64,000 bases of DNA from contig JADNRV010000260.1 of NCBI GenBank assembly GCA_015499995.1, forward strand, positions 1-64,000, read 5' to 3'. The DNA comes from Flammula alnicola. Lineage: Eukaryota; Basidiomycota; Agaricomycetes; Agaricales; Strophariaceae. Both the position numbers and the translations under genes were made by a program. This document shows, in pieces, positions 20,498 to 33,800 of this stretch. The notes beneath the pieces are model-generated. The model saw only the letters and a list, made by a program, of their open reading frames with translations. It did not search any database and was not told where the DNA came from. Every line of letters starts with the position of its first letter. Position 1 is the first letter of the stretch.

Positions 20498-23487
20498 GAA
20501 AGCGTACGTGATAGACAGGACAGTTATTTCCTGTATGGTATCTCTTCATGAGGCTGTAGATTGGCTGCGCCGTAGGTTGGAACTCGGAATTTGGAGAGAT
20601 CTAGGATCACCAGTTAGCGAAATGTCGACAGGAAGTCAGTTTACATACTTGAAGGATGAACGATGCTTCCCCATCAGACATACTGAACACCTGATGATCG
20701 AGTTAGGTGAATGTGAAGGAGCGGAGGAATGAGAAGCATGGAAGGATTTCCTCACTTTCGTATAGCGAGGAAGGGAAAAGATTAGAATCGTCCAGACCTC
20801 GTGAGAACTGCTGAGCGCTAAACACCCGGGATAAAAATGGGAATTCCCTATGTTAAGTATGCTTATCTCGTTTAGCGATTTTCTCAGATCGATCTTTGTC
20901 TTCCTCTTATGCTACGATGCTTCTGCCCATCTGACCAATTTGAAATCTCGGTTGATCCTCGGCTTCTTCTATAAAGCCCACTTGCCGCCACAGGATAGAA
21001 CTCGGAGAAAGGTCAGCGCCATTTTAACTTGAAAATATATTTGATAGGCGCTCGTCAGTATCAACGAGGCGCCATGTGGACTTTGCAATTGCAACTATTC
21101 TTCGGCTGAACATGTCATCCCATTTCTCATTTACAATGCTTGGTGAGATTGATTGCAAGTCGGCAAGCAAACATGTTATTAACTCATTCTGTCAAGTTGA
21201 TCATGGACTGCGAATCAAATGTGAAATCGATGCATGGAGTTTCTTCGGCTTGGGGGTGTCACCGAAGCACCTCATCTTCTGCTCTTCTCCGACTTCATAA
21301 TATAATTTTTTCTACGTGAGAACTCTGGACGATTTGTCAAATTCTCTAGAGATTTGTGCTATGTTTGCGAGGCAACGGCGATCATCCATGCGTCCCGCCC
21401 ACGGGCGCCTCTGCATTGCCACCTCCCGCTCTCCTGCAACCCCTAGGATACACGATGGTTGTAAGGGATGTGCGTAACACCGCTGGATGACATCTGTCGG
21501 TACCGTTTGCGAGGCAATGATTACGATTGAGATCCACCGTGCCGACTGTCGAGGATCGTGTGGAGAGGATGCTTAGGGCCGTCAGGAAACCTTGCAGCAC
21601 TTGTCGGAGGCGCAGAATATGGATTTCTACCGCCCCCGGTCGAGATCGGTCGAGACAGCTAGGGGCCCCCTTGATCCACAATTCCCATTCAATGACCGGT
21701 AATTTGACCATGGCGATGGCGCCCGTCCCTGATCCCAGATTTGCCCATCGTTCGAAACCCAGTCCATGCTGAGCTATATATTTGACGAGAGAAAGAGGGA
21801 AAACAGAAATGAGGGGCTCACGACCCGCGCCTGGAGCGACTGCTCAATGTCGTCCTCGTCGTCCTGTCGACACAGCTGTCGTTATTGGTGTCGCTGCTGC
21901 TCGTCCTCCTCGTACCGATGCGGCGGCAGCGGCAGGTGCTTCTGGTTGTTGTCATATTGGTGGTGGTTGCTGTCGTCTCCTCGCACGGCCTGTGGGTAGG
22001 TGAGTGTGGAGGTCATGTCAGGGAATTGCGAATACGACTTGCTTCGCGACGTACTAGGTCAGTCTCCCTCGTCTAGGGCCTCCCCTCGTGTCTTTTCATT
22101 CCATATTCCTACCCTATCCTCTCGAAACTTCATCTCTTGCGCCCATCGTCGTATCGAAGCTGGCGCCAGTTCTCGTCATCGTCAAATGGGAGCAGCAGCA
22201 GCGGCCGTTGCTGCTGGTGCTCATCATATGGCCTGTAAGCTAGCTGAGTGAGACGATGGTGGAAGGAGACTAGCGAAACGAGTTGCTAATGCGACATGTT
22301 CTGGGACATACCGGGTGTGGTGCCTTCGTCCAGGGCCTTGCCTTGCTGTCTCTCACCTCGTCATACTCGCTTTCTCCGTTACCGCCTTGACTCGGCTATG
22401 AGGTTGTGAATATCGACAAAGCTCGTTGTTGGGTGAAAACACGTACCTGGCGCGAAACGATGTTACTCGGGACGACATCGCCAAGATGAATGTCTCATCG
22501 TGTGCGCGTGCGCGTGAGCAGAGGCTGAGGGTGGGGCTGGCAGAGGTGACGAGCGGTGGCGAAGAAGGGGTTGATGGTGTTGACGTGGTAAGTTCAAAGG
22601 TCAAAACTGCAGGGAGGATGGCAGTCCATGCACACGATGGCCAATTTTGCCGTTCGGTCAATATGCACCCATGCCACAGACTGGCGGTGGACGGGGCTGA
22701 GCTAGCACTCGCATTACGCACGCAGATTTGAGCGCGGTCAGCAGAGTGCCTGCTCGATCTCGTTGACGACGATCGCCGTTCTAGTTTTGCAACGGCGCAG
22801 AGAGTCTGCACCGACGCGCTGTGAGGGTATTGGGTAGTGAAGGCAGGGGTTAGATGTTTTAACCCAATTCCATCCCCACTGCATACGTAGAAGCAACGTG
22901 AGGCAAAGGGCAGTGAAGGATCGCGCAGAGGAAGGTGGTGGGCGTAAGAATAAAAGAATAAAATGGATAATTAATTAACTTCATCATTTTGCTATCTATT
23001 TGCTACCTGAAACGGTGTTGGAACACGTGGTGAAAAACGTCCAACCGCCAGTCAACCGCCCCAAGGTTTGCCCCTTCTGTGAGATCACATCTCTATGCAA
23101 ACGTCAATCCTTATAACGAGCGGCCGAATTGCTGCGCGAGGTTTTCCCGCTGCAGACATTTTTCATGGAAACATTTTAATGGCCTGCCCGCCGACCACTT
23201 CTCTCCGACCTTTGAAGAGATTTTATCTCACACTAACGACTGGCGCTTAATGTCATGTGGGGGCCCTCTCATGGGACCACTGCTCTACGTCAGTTGACAT
23301 GCAATCTTTCGGATAAATTCACTACTTCGAATTCCATTCTTTCATGACAGGAAGAAGTTACTTATATCTAGGCGCTCATCGGCCGCGCGGACACTCTATG
23401 CTCTTGTTGCACTGTGGGAATTGGAATCAGAGGGACTAATACGTTCAGCAGAAGGCAAGAGATGATTGATTTTTAGACTCGGATGTG
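20498..23487. other. Gene-poor transition from subtelomere to arm
   Basis: Short open frames occur on both strands (for example 20508-20732, 21076-21300 on +, and 22353-22811 on -), but none shows a recognisable domain, splice-linked partner or signal peptide. The CGTCGT- and GCTGCT-rich stretch at 21840-21980 makes overlapping frames through composition. I see no confident gene here; decayed fragments are possible. Confidence 0.5.
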
Positions 23488-23495
23488 GATAAAAG
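23488..23495 (+). promoter_or_regulatory. TATA-like box GATAAAAG
   Basis: GATAAAAG lies 83 bp upstream of the ATG at 23578, a usual distance for a fungal TATA element plus a short leader. Similar boxes precede the other secreted-protein genes in this window. Confidence 0.4.
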
Positions 23496-23577
23496 GGCCA
23501 GCCTCGAATCGTTCGTTCTTCAGCATCCATTGTTAATAACCTCATCTCATACGGTCTCTCACGACTTTCGCCTCAAA

Positions 23578-24202
23578 ATGAAGAACGTCTTTGCGTTGAT
23601 CACTCTTTTCATCTCGAGCGGCGCATCTATCATAGGCTGTATTGCTGCACCAACCCGCAGTACATCTTCCTTGGAGGTACACGAGCTTCGCAATCCTCTC
23701 CTCGCATTTTTTTTTTACCTTTACATCGCAGGGTCGCTCAGCAGATACATGCGCAGACCCTTCCCTCGCTGTTACATACATCCAAGCATTCAGCCCTACA
23801 TCCGTAGGATACGCCATGGCTACCGTAGCGGACTTTACAAACGGAATAACTGCCGATAAAGGAGGATGGGATTACCAGGGCAACGTCTTCCTTGCCTGGC
23901 ATGACCCACAGAATTTCACCACTCCCCTCTACGAATTCTTCGATCAGACCACTCAGGACTGGTTAGTGGCAATATCCACGGATGGTAACCCTCCGTCTTT
24001 CACCGGATTCACACAATCCCAAAATACCTTTGGGTATGTGTACTCCAGCCCGATCTGCGGAAGTGTCCCGCTTTTTGGAGCTTCGAACCAGGCCGCTGGA
24101 AGCCATTTCTACACAACCAACGCGAACGACCACGGTGAATTGATCGCCCTTTCTGGCTGGGCCGATGCAGGAATTACTGCTTATGTGCTTCCCTTGTCTT
24201 AG
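23578..24202 (+). CDS. Secreted DUF5648-type protein
   Basis: Two exons, 23578-23676 and 23732-24202, are joined in frame over a 55-nt GT-AG intron, giving 189 residues. The N-terminus MKNVFALITLFISSGASIIG is a signal peptide with a likely cleavage near IAA-PT. The rest has the paired motif of DUF5648 proteins, VFLAWHDPQNFTTPLYEFFD early and GSHFYTTNANDHGELIALSG then ITAYVLP late. This family is common in Agaricomycetes and bacteria, often fused to hydrolases, and is thought to be extracellular; no enzymatic residues are assigned. The start is fixed by the signal peptide. It stands alone, 1.2 kb from the next gene on the opposite strand. Confidence 0.75.
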
Positions 24203-25425
24203 GCTCGGTACGTTGACAGAGTGCCTCATGCAAAGGCTTCACTAACCATGGTCTTTCTTTTGCGTTTCGACCTCTCGTGCAGGTCCTGATTCCTCTCCTC
24301 CAAATTATTTCTTCCATGCCGAGACTTCGTTGACACTTTATTTTTCTTCCTATCTGTTAGTACATCTTCTCTTAAATTGAAACCAGTCGTCGGTCAGTGT
24401 TTGATAACAACTAAAATTCCGTGTCCTGCTTTGTGCTCATATTGCGGTCCTCGACCGGCGTTCTCAATCCATAAATTAAATGCGGGTTGGAGAAGACCTC
24501 CTTACTGAACATATTTACAATCGCAAACTGGGCAAGGTTATAATTAGCGACTTCTACCAGTGACGACGTCGACGACCTCAAAATTCCCTGCCTCGTTCGT
24601 TGCCGACATGTGGGCTTCATATGTCAAACCAGAGTATAAGTACGAGCGGAACAGATTAAATTTGGTTTCTTTTGCGTTCATTCATATAAGAATAGCCGTA
24701 AACTTACTTCAAATAAGGAGCAAGTGGAGAAGGCACCGGGGCATTGCGAATTATCAGTAGAAGATGGGCACTTCAGTAATTTGCAGATGGGCTAATGGGT
24801 TGCGAGATTTTTAAAAAAATGGAGCACACAGGAATTAGCTGAGTAATGGTGATGATACGACATGCAGATTATCGAGGGGCAAGACACTAAAACATAGAGA
24901 TCATAATTCCATGTGCAAAATATGGTCGGAAAAACACAGAGGAATTATTATTAAGTACTATCATCCAATCGCAAGTAAAGAAGCTAGAGTCTTGGTCGCT
25001 CTTCTTTCCGTCCCAATTTGTCAAGTCCCGAGATAAGTAATATCGCTAGGACGCCTGTGGCTTACATCGGAGTATGTGGAGGTCAGAACCATCGCGCTAC
25101 ATCCATTTTATTAGATTATGTGGTAAAAACATGAAAAGCTTTCAATAATCTACCTTGTGGTATTCATGATCGACTATGTCGAACTCTCGTTCGTCAAATA
25201 AAGACAGATCATCGTAATCGCACTTCGTTAAGTCGGCAAGCTGAGGCTAGCTCAGATCGCACAGAATGACTGCGCTTCACCTTAGAGTATTTGTTCGATG
25301 ATCGATCGATCAATAAACACAGCCAAAGATCCAATGATTTGTAGTTTTACGAATTATTTACTTGGACCCAATGTAGAATATGCGTGATAGTAAAGAAAGG
25401 AGAAGGAACATAAATAACAAGGGTG
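24203..25425. other. Intergenic, nothing recognised
   Basis: Low-GC sequence between two convergent genes. Frames are short (longest 69 codons) and lack domain features. No repeat or RNA gene was seen. Confidence 0.6.
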
Positions 25426-27125
25426 TTACAACTCGAACACAGAGATATCGTCGAGGAACGACCACGCGGGAGCTGCACCGCCGTGGAAGGACAGCACATC
25501 ATTTCCTGCTCCGGTAAAGGTGAATTGGAAGAACTGCCAATTGCTGAACCCAGGTCGGATAGTCGCCACCGTCTTGCCGTTCCACTGCACGTCGACAAAG
25601 GCAGGTGCCTCGAGCGCAGGGGCACTGAAGGAGCTGGCGTGAAAGAAGCCAATGCTATATTGCTTCCCTGCCACAGTCTTAAGGTGCTTTGCGGGAGTGA
25701 GTGTCCCCGCCAACGCGTCATCGCCTGCAGCCGACCCCAGGAGTGCGACGCCGTTCCCGGAGTGCGCGAAAGGCTGGAAGAAGAAGATCGAGGCATCGAG
25801 GGTCCCACCGGCCGGGCTGGTTCCGAACCAGTTGGCGTAAGATGCCGCGAAGCAGAAGTCATCGCATTCGTTGAAGCCTTCGAAGCCTCCGTCGATAACG
25901 AAGTTGGTGCGTTTGTATCCTCGTGAGAAGGTCACTTTGAGATCGCCCTGTCCGGTGTTGACAGCGCTAGAGGCGTCGGTTGGGATGAAGTACTGGCAGG
26001 TATAATTGTAAGCAAAAAACGGAGAATGGTGGGAGCGTACGTACCATGCTGCACGTATATGTGGTCGGGTTTCCGTTGACGACAGCACGCCATATGTTGA
26101 AGTCTTGGCATGCACCACCCTGGCTGTCAGCTCCGCGAGTGTTGCACTGTTGCGCGCATGCGTCGACGTCGTATCTATCGAGGAAAGCGAATCCCATATA
26201 CTAGTCATGAATGAATTATGAGCACCATGTCTAGAGCGTACAAAGGGCTTACCCCAGGAGCATTGTTAGCACCGTTAGTTGGCCCAAAGACAAGTTCATA
26301 TCCGTCAGGAGTAGTAGGGTCGACCAGAGTCGGTGATGAATACCCGCTGCTCTGTTGGATGAAAGTCAGGCCGGCCGGAGGGGCTTCGAGTTGCTGTCTT
26401 CCGAAGTTCGTTTTCTCAGCTGCGGTGTGGGTGTCGGCGTAGATGGCACATTTCAAGTTTGACTTCTGCTGAAAGTCAAGGCCAGGGTTGTTGTGTTCAT
26501 AGTATAAATTGGCGAAGACTGAGCGAGGAGATGAGATGTGCTAAGTTTGTATCTGAATTTAGGGAAACGCACCACAAGTCTCGACACTATCGCAGAAGTC
26601 GAGGCAGGCGTTGACGTTGTACGTGGAGTTGTCGACAAGAGTGAATGTCAGGTAAGCAGTACCCTCTATAGAGGCGTCGCGGTCTTTAGGGCCGCTTCCA
26701 GTTCCGGAGAAAACGAGCTCGTAGTTAGCCTTGTCACGGCGAGCTTGCGAGCGACGAAGGGAGGAGCGACGCGTCGTGGTCGTGCTATTAGACGACCCAG
26801 TTGGTGTCAGTTGTCCGTCAACAGCAGTGACAGCGGTATCGTTGGCAGGCTGGTTGGGAGGTCCATTGGCTCCCGTCTTCTGATCAACGACTTGGGCCGT
26901 GGACACGATGGCGGTGGTGTCCGTGAGGGTCCCATTTAGATCGAGAGCGTCGGCGGGATCGTACCATTTACCCTTTGACGCTGGGGGCACGACGGTGGTC
27001 ACAGCCGCTGTGAATTTAGTGATGCCATTAGTTAGACGACATCTCCCAAGAAAAGAGGGGGTGTGCTCACCAGAGACCGAAATTGCGAGTGAAAGAGTGG
27101 GCAGCAGTCGATAAATGGAAAGCAT
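25426..27125 (-). CDS. Secreted PAN-like protein with C-terminal beta-sandwich-like domain, paralog A
   Basis: Five exons on the minus strand: 27071-27125, 26573-27007, 26253-26518, 26045-26200 and 25426-25992, 492 residues, all frames joining. It starts with signal peptide MLSIYRLLPTLSLAISVSG. A Ser/Thr/Arg-rich linker with dibasic sites (RRSSLRRSQARRDK) could be Kex2-processed. Then come two cysteine modules resembling PAN/apple folds: TYNVNACLDFCDSVETC to LKCAIYAD, and DVDACAQQCNTRGADSQGG to TTYTCSM. The last exon (FVIDGGFEGFNECDDFCF to AWSFLDDISVFEL) resembles carbohydrate-binding-like beta-sandwich domains. I recall this family as widespread in Agaricomycetes and sometimes labelled fruit-body specific, but assign no function. 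A paralog lies 2 kb away. Confidence 0.8.
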
Positions 27126-27206
27126 ATTGAAGAAAGAACGAACGAAGTGAACGATATCCCGAATGAAAGACCTTGTCCTGTCATTCACCGGTTAGGTACG
27201 ATGGCC

Positions 27207-27213
27207 TTTTATA
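27207..27213 (-). promoter_or_regulatory. TATA box of paralog A
   Basis: TATAAAA on the minus strand, followed by GG, lies about 82 bp upstream of the ATG at 27125. Confidence 0.55.
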
Positions 27214-29064
27214 CGCGACTCGAGATGTCTTTTGGCTGTGTTAAACATATATCCTAGGACCAACAGAATTACTCAGAACCGCTGTAACTCTGTGATCCAG
27301 ACATGAAAATGGCATACAGGTACACAGTTGTATGATCAGAAATATGTCAGGAGATTGATTCGAGGAGCACCTTGACTACTTTCTTACATCCGCGAGGAGG
27401 TAGGAAAGGGCTTGGCATTCGGAATCGACGCTGCCTCGGGGGTATCAGCGCTCAACCAGGCCGTTGAACCTGCCGAAAGAGACGAATGCTTACCCGATGT
27501 CCGTCTAGTATGTTTTTTACTTATCGAGGAATTCCGAAGTAAGGACAAGGCGCTCCTTGGTTCCAGAGTGTTCGAGAGTCGCAAAAGGGTATTGAGACAT
27601 GGATGCGGCATCGAATGATTTAAGGCCTAAGGTTTTGTCCAGGAGCCTTGGGAGGGAGTGAGATTCTAGAGGATTGAGGACTATAGAGCGAATCCATAAG
27701 AGAACTGGGAGAGTTTGATACGTGCTTACAATGTACAGTAACATAGCATCACGCGGGTAAGCTCACTGAGAGAGGGACAATTCCGGCCGAGGCACGTTTC
27801 AAGTTGAGCTCGGTCACTTGCTGTCATCGTTGCATCTGGTAACGAGGTAACTTCATATGTCAAAAGAGAAGAGCAATCTTACAGTTCAAGTATATCACTT
27901 TTCCGAGGAATTTTGAAGCCTCTTTCAGTAGAGAAATCACAGTTGGGGCACAAAACAAACCTGTGATAATTATAACCTAGATTCGGAAAATAGCGGGAGT
28001 CATGTGATGCTCAGTGCCCGCTTCGTGATGTCATTGATGGTCGCGTTCGAACTCAGCCGTTGGCGCTGGTGCACCGTGCCGCGCGCCGGCTTTGGGATAT
28101 TTAATTTTCGCCCGAAGGACCTAGACGAAACCCTTTCAAAGCTCTATTATACACATGCCTTTTCTTGCCTCATATACTTCGCATATTTCCAAATAGTGAG
28201 GTCTTGGCGGAGACATTAGCAAGCAGGATCTGTAGATCATCCGGATTCCGAGGTTTTCAGGCCAAGTACTTCATGATAGCGGATGCATTGGATATCGTTG
28301 ATAATATATATGTCATATTGTTATTTGCCGCTTTCACCTCAATCAAATTCAGTAGTATGTATCGCTACGCACGGTCCATGGATGACATTGTGGCACGTGG
28401 GAGCTGCGATCATTGTCGACAATAAACCTGATTCTGAAGGTTGAGATGACATCGTCCGCGCGCTAATGATGTCGGGTGCGCCTTAAGGCAGACCTCATCA
28501 AATATACAGGGTATGATCACGAGCAGGGATGCGGAGCTGCATCGATGAGTTCTGGGTATCCGGAATGTTTCCTCTGGTCCTGCACTGACAGCACATGTGT
28601 CGCGGTGTTTACGCGCAGATCTAAGTTCCGCATTCTTGACTTGAGGTAATGTGTTCGCAGCCAAGCATGTCAATGCCAGTGAACTATAATCTCACTCAAA
28701 AACTAAGTTTGTCACCGGGGGGCAAAAATAACCTTGAGTCCTTCTTGATGTTGCCCGTTTTGACTCTTGAGGTATGTCCAGTACCAGCAAGGAATTCCCA
28801 ATATCTTTCTATTTGCTTTTACTTTCAGCACTGCGACAGTTGTCATCTTGCGGTCCAGTTTAGGAGAACTCCGTTGGGAATTATTTCCCTCTCAGCAGCC
28901 TACATGCTAGCACGACGCAACAAGTACAAAAGCACGGAACAAGACGTATATTAATCGAATAAAGACGAGAACAAGTACCCAAAGATGTCCATATCATGCG
29001 CCACCACAGGGTGGCCCCGTCGATAGAGTGAAGGGCAGAAGAAGTAGGAAGCGGATTAGGAAGA
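27214..29064. other. Intergenic between the two paralogs
   Basis: No frame with a recognisable domain. The short ones at 27384-27618 and 28004-28219 have no splice-linked partners. Nothing repeat-like was noticed. Confidence 0.55.
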
Positions 29065-30787
29065 TCACTGTTCAAACACGGCAACGTCGTCGATGAAGGA
29101 CCATGCTGGGGCGGCACCACCGTGGAAGGAGAGCACATCATTGCCTGCTCCTGTGACCGTGAACTGGAAGAACTGGTAGTTGCTGAAGCCGGGGCGGATC
29201 GTGGTGATAGTATTGCCGTTCCACTGGATATCAACGAACGCATTAGCCTCGAGCGACGGGCCGCTGAAAGCACTAGCGTGGAAGAAGTTGATGGAGTACG
29301 TCTTGCCAGCTACAGTCGCGAGGGGTTTAGCGGGAGTGAGCGTGCCGGAGAGGGAGTCTTCGCCGGTGGCCGATCCGAGGAGAGATACCGCGTTGCCGGA
29401 GTGTGCGTATGGCTGGAAGAAGAAGATGGTGGCATCGAGGGTGCCGCCTGCCGGGCTAGTGCCGATCCAGTTGACGTAAGAGGTATCGAAGCAGAAGTCG
29501 TTGCATTCATTGAAACCTTCAAAGCCTCCGTCGATGACGAAGTTCTTGCGCTTGTAGCCGCGAGAGAATGTAACTTGGAGATCTCCCTGGCCGGTGTTGA
29601 CGGCGGTGGAAGCATCAGCGACGATGAAGTACTGCATTGGATGCTTAAGACTGAGTTATTTGGGCAATGTAGTTGGCCACTTACCATGCTGCAGGTGTAG
29701 GTAGTGGGGTTTCCGTTGACAACAGCACGCCAGATGTTGAAGAATTGGCAAGCACCACCCTGGCTGTCCGCACCGCGCGTGTTACACTGCTGGGCGCAAG
29801 CATCAACGTCGTACCTGTCGAGGAAGGCGAATCCCATGTACTGTTTATTTCGGGTTCAGTTCGGAGATTACGCATGGACGCAATCAGAACGCTTACTCCG
29901 GGAGCATTATTAGCACCGTTAGTTGGTCCGAAAACGAGTTCGTAACCCTCAGGATCAGCCGGGTCGACGAGGGTCTTAGCAGAGTATCCGCTGCTGTCTT
30001 GGATGAAGGTCAAGCCAGCCGGAGGTGGCGCGAGTTGTTGTCCTCCAAAGTTGAGCTTTTCGGCAGCGCTGTGGGTATCAGCGTACACCGCGCACTTCAA
30101 GTTCGAGAAAAGTGCATCAAGACCGGGGTTGTTGTGCTCGTAGAACAGGTTGGCGAAAACTAAAAATCAGAGGTGAGATGTGCTGCTATTTAGCATGACT
30201 CGAACGACACATACCGCAGGTCTCAACGCTGGAGCAGAAATCAAGACACGCATTAACGTTGTACGTCGAGTTGTCGACGAGAGTGAAGGTCAAGTAAGCA
30301 GTACCCTCAATAGATGCGTCACGGTCCGTCGGGCCCGTTCCTGAACCGGAGAACACAAGCTCATAGTCAGCTGGGGAGCGACGGCCCAAAGAGCGGCGAG
30401 CAGGGATAGAACGACGCGACGTGGTGGTCGTATTCGCGTCCCCGGTACCCGCGTCGGTCAGCTGCCCGTCGACAGCAGTAATAGTCGTCGGAGGCACAGG
30501 TGGGTTAGGATCGACGTCACCAGCAGCTCCAGACTTTTGGTCGACAATTTGAGCGGTGGACACGATGGAGGAGGTGTCGGTATTAGTGCCGTTCAAATCC
30601 AGGGAGTTGGAAGGATCGTCCCAAATACCCTTGGACGCAGGTGGCACAACCGTGGTAACGGCAGCTGTGAGTAAAGGGTTAGGTTAAGTATATACTGCAT
30701 AATTTTTGGACACGACAGGGTGAACCACGTACCGGAAACCGCAATGGCAAGGGAGATGGTGGTCAGAAGTTGAGGAAAGGGTAACAT
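29065..30787 (-). CDS. Secreted PAN-like protein, paralog B
   Basis: Five exons on the minus strand: 30733-30787, 30215-30664, 29897-30159, 29685-29840 and 29065-29631, 496 residues. Exons 1, 4 and 5 have exactly the lengths of paralog A (55, 156, 567) and all intron phases match, so this is a tandem gene duplication. Signal peptide MLPFPQLLTTISLAIAVSG; linker with RRSIPARRSLGRR; cysteine modules NVNACLDFCSSVETCG to LKCAVYAD and DVDACAQQCNTRGADSQGG. The C-terminal module is FVIDGGFEGFNECNDFCF to AWSFIDDVAVFEQ. Divergence concentrates in the linker. Extracellular or cell-wall location is inferred from the signal peptide; the role is unknown. Confidence 0.8.
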
Positions 30788-30870
30788 CTTGAGAAGAGGC
30801 GGGGGGGAGTAAACGAAGTTCACAGGAAGAGAACTTTGTCCTGCTCTTCCTCGGTCGGCTAGCAATGGTG

Positions 30871-30878
30871 TTTATATA
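30871..30878 (-). promoter_or_regulatory. TATA box of paralog B
   Basis: TATATAAA on the minus strand lies about 84 bp upstream of the ATG at 30787, the same spacing as in paralog A. Confidence 0.5.
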
Positions 30879-33800
30879 TTGTCCAGAGCCGCCCATCCGG
30901 TTGTGTGCGGTACAGATCCTGGAATTGACAAGGTCATCTCACTGCCGTTCGTTCCATGCTTCCGTGAGGTTTGAAAATGGCAGGCAGGTACGCAGAAATG
31001 TGATCGGGCATAGAAGGAACTTGATTCAGTAGGTGGGCACCTGGTTCCTTGATGATAATAACCTTTTCACAGGGAAGGAAGGGATCATACCTGCATTGTC
31101 GCAATTTGTGCCGGCTTGAAAGAGCGGCAATGCGTGAATTACGACACATGTACGCGATGGTTGACCCTAGGATGTCGGAACAACGAACTGGGCGCTTGAA
31201 GAGCGGCAAGAGATTCCCTGAACCTCCACGCGTCCACTGCCACCGTCCAGACCTAGATAATAATCCATCACGTGTTTTGCACGCAACAGGTCAGATAAGA
31301 GCGTGCTTCTGTGGCTCGCACGCGTGTGTTACAGTTGCATAGTATTGGACAGACAAAGACAAGCATCACAGGATTTGTCCAGCGATGTAGAGAGAGACGG
31401 GGGATCTTGACTATCAATCTCCGTGAAATGATCCTTCGCTCGGAAGTGGCTGCACTAACCCTATGATTGACGTGGACATGAGCAGAAATAAAGTATCAGA
31501 GCGCATTTGATCGTACCATCTGTGAAAAGTCTCCCAGAACGCCAGCGTACAGGTCTTCGACTCTTCGTCACCCTCCGCCATCCATGCAACATTGGATGTC
31601 GTTGTGTATATTGATGAGCCAGGTACGGTCCGGCGAGGTCGTGTTGTCATTATGGACAGATGCGAGTACGACAAGGTGCAAGGAAAGGGTAGATGTTTTT
31701 CCAGTACCTGAGAGTCTCAAAGAAACCGCCACATGAGAACGAGGGTCACGACTGTCATGCCTTGGTTGACATGTTCCCACGTAGCAAAGCCTACGGAGCG
31801 GCCCTCCCGTTGTGCTCCCGCTCCCGCTCCTTTCAGTTACTATATCCTCGGCTGGGAGGATTAGTCCAGATGACAAGGAGAATATGTGGTATCGAGATAT
31901 TTTATGGAGACGGAACCTTTACCTGACCATCCATTAAGCCCTCGAATAAATTTAAACAGGTCCATCGTGATTCATTCATTCATTTCCCGGACATTATTAC
32001 AATTGTTACAATGTGACATCTATCTTGTTCTCTGCGGGTCGAACGAATGCATGGTGAGGCAGACTTCTGCTTCCATCAACTGATTTGTATGTACATGTCA
32101 TTCCTTCGAGCAGAGGTATTGACATCGATCGCTTTCTATTTTTTGCGAGAATTTCACAGGCTGGATTGAAATCCACGTTGTCGCTACTTGACAATGCCCT
32201 AGGATAGTACTTACCTCGAAATTTCTCGTCGCTTTGAGCCAGATGAGATCGTTAAGTTGACAGATAAGAGACCGAGCGCATTTGCCTAAATGCTTGCGTC
32301 GGCTAAAGGGGTGACATAACGCATAAGAATTAAATCCGCTCAATAGCTAAATGTCATACATACGCGACTTGATTGTTTTACGCGACGAGAGGGACTGAGA
32401 GGAACGTAGAGAATGAATCAAAGCGATCTGCGGGCCGTTGGTAAAGCGGAGACATACTTCTTCGCGCCTGTTTGCGTTGGTCACGATAAAAATCTGTTTC
32501 TGATTACAGAGGATGGAAGGGAGAAGCCATGAAGGCATTGGATGTGGAAAACCGGACATAATACGAAGACTGGTTTCTTTATTTTCTCTCGACATGATTC
32601 CTGCGATATGATGTAAAATTGAGCAAGTTATAATTAGGCTAGCTGTGTTGTACGAGGGTATTTACTCACAGTGATCGTCAATAAAAGGACGAAATGCGTG
32701 GTTTATACATAAACTCGTGTATCAGTGTTCGGCTGAAGTTCAATTTAGATGTCCGATAATGAGATAAAGTTTCTGACTGCATTCAAAGACGTGCAGTCGC
32801 TGATCCTTTTATTCAGGAAACGTCCAGGGCTATACATTTCCCTAGCTCTCGGTGTCCGCTGAATCCCGAGTTGAACCTGAGCGCGACCCCAGGTGCGAGC
32901 GTAACGCTCAGGCCCGGCGCGAAATAGCCTTTTTATAGACATCATGTCTAGCTCACATGTTCCCATCCTTGATGAATCGGATATTTCGAACGTAATGGTC
33001 CGTGCCTTAGGTGGGTAATTTAGGCGGAATTTAGCACATCAGAGGGTTCGAACGAAGTGACTGATTGACAGTGACACCTGTAAGTAGGCTGTGAATTAGA
33101 GCATGGGGGTAAGTACCCAATGCAAAAAAGGATGATGGATCAATGGGACAGGCTGACGAATGACACGGACAAGGCAAATGTACAAGCGCGACAACGTGGC
33201 CTGGGATGAATAGATGTTTTCCTCCTCGCCATGGACGCTGCTGGCGTTATCTGTGCCCGTCAAATGCCGCTGTTCTCCATCAGGCCTTCAGATCCGCGCA
33301 CTTCAGCGAGGTAATTATACGAGGACGTGGCGAGATAAAGAAAGCGGATCAAAGTTGGTGTTACACGGGACTTGATCTAGGTGTCAAATCCGAGTGAGTG
33401 AAGTGAACAAGGTGGAATCTGGAACGCCGACAGGTACCCGCTGTGTGCTAGTCCAAGTCCGAGCGACTAAACCTTGAGGTTGAAGGTGAAGCGTAATTAA
33501 ATTACCTAACATCGGTGTCCTGGAATGCGCAAGACTCCGACGGCTGCGTGGAGGAGGCTTAATAGAAAACGTTAGGGCTAGTCTAGACTTCGTGCTGTTG
33601 ATCAGGCTCAATTGAAGTGCCGTGGGTGACGGCACTGACGAGTACAATGGATCTCGGGATGAGCTTAGACGCCGCGGCGCAGACAAATATAGGTTGGTAA
33701 GGGGATACAAGTAGATATAGAGATAAAAGTTCTCCTTGGGATTGCGTTCAGCCAAATTGACAAGGGTGTTCACGAGATGGAGGGAACAAACACGAACGTT

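Noticed and set aside
20701..20730. Second hammerhead-like motif CTGATGA near 20691
   Set aside because: No GAAA at the required place and no closing stems could be formed.
21382..22811. Several Ser/Arg- and Cys-rich frames on both strands
   Set aside because: They stem from CGTCGT/GCTGCT composition, overlap one another, and have no domain or splice support.
33384..33773. 129-codon minus-strand frame and the 79-codon frame at 33845 (+)
   Set aside because: No recognisable domain, no linked exons and atypical composition; kept only as part of the unassigned interval.
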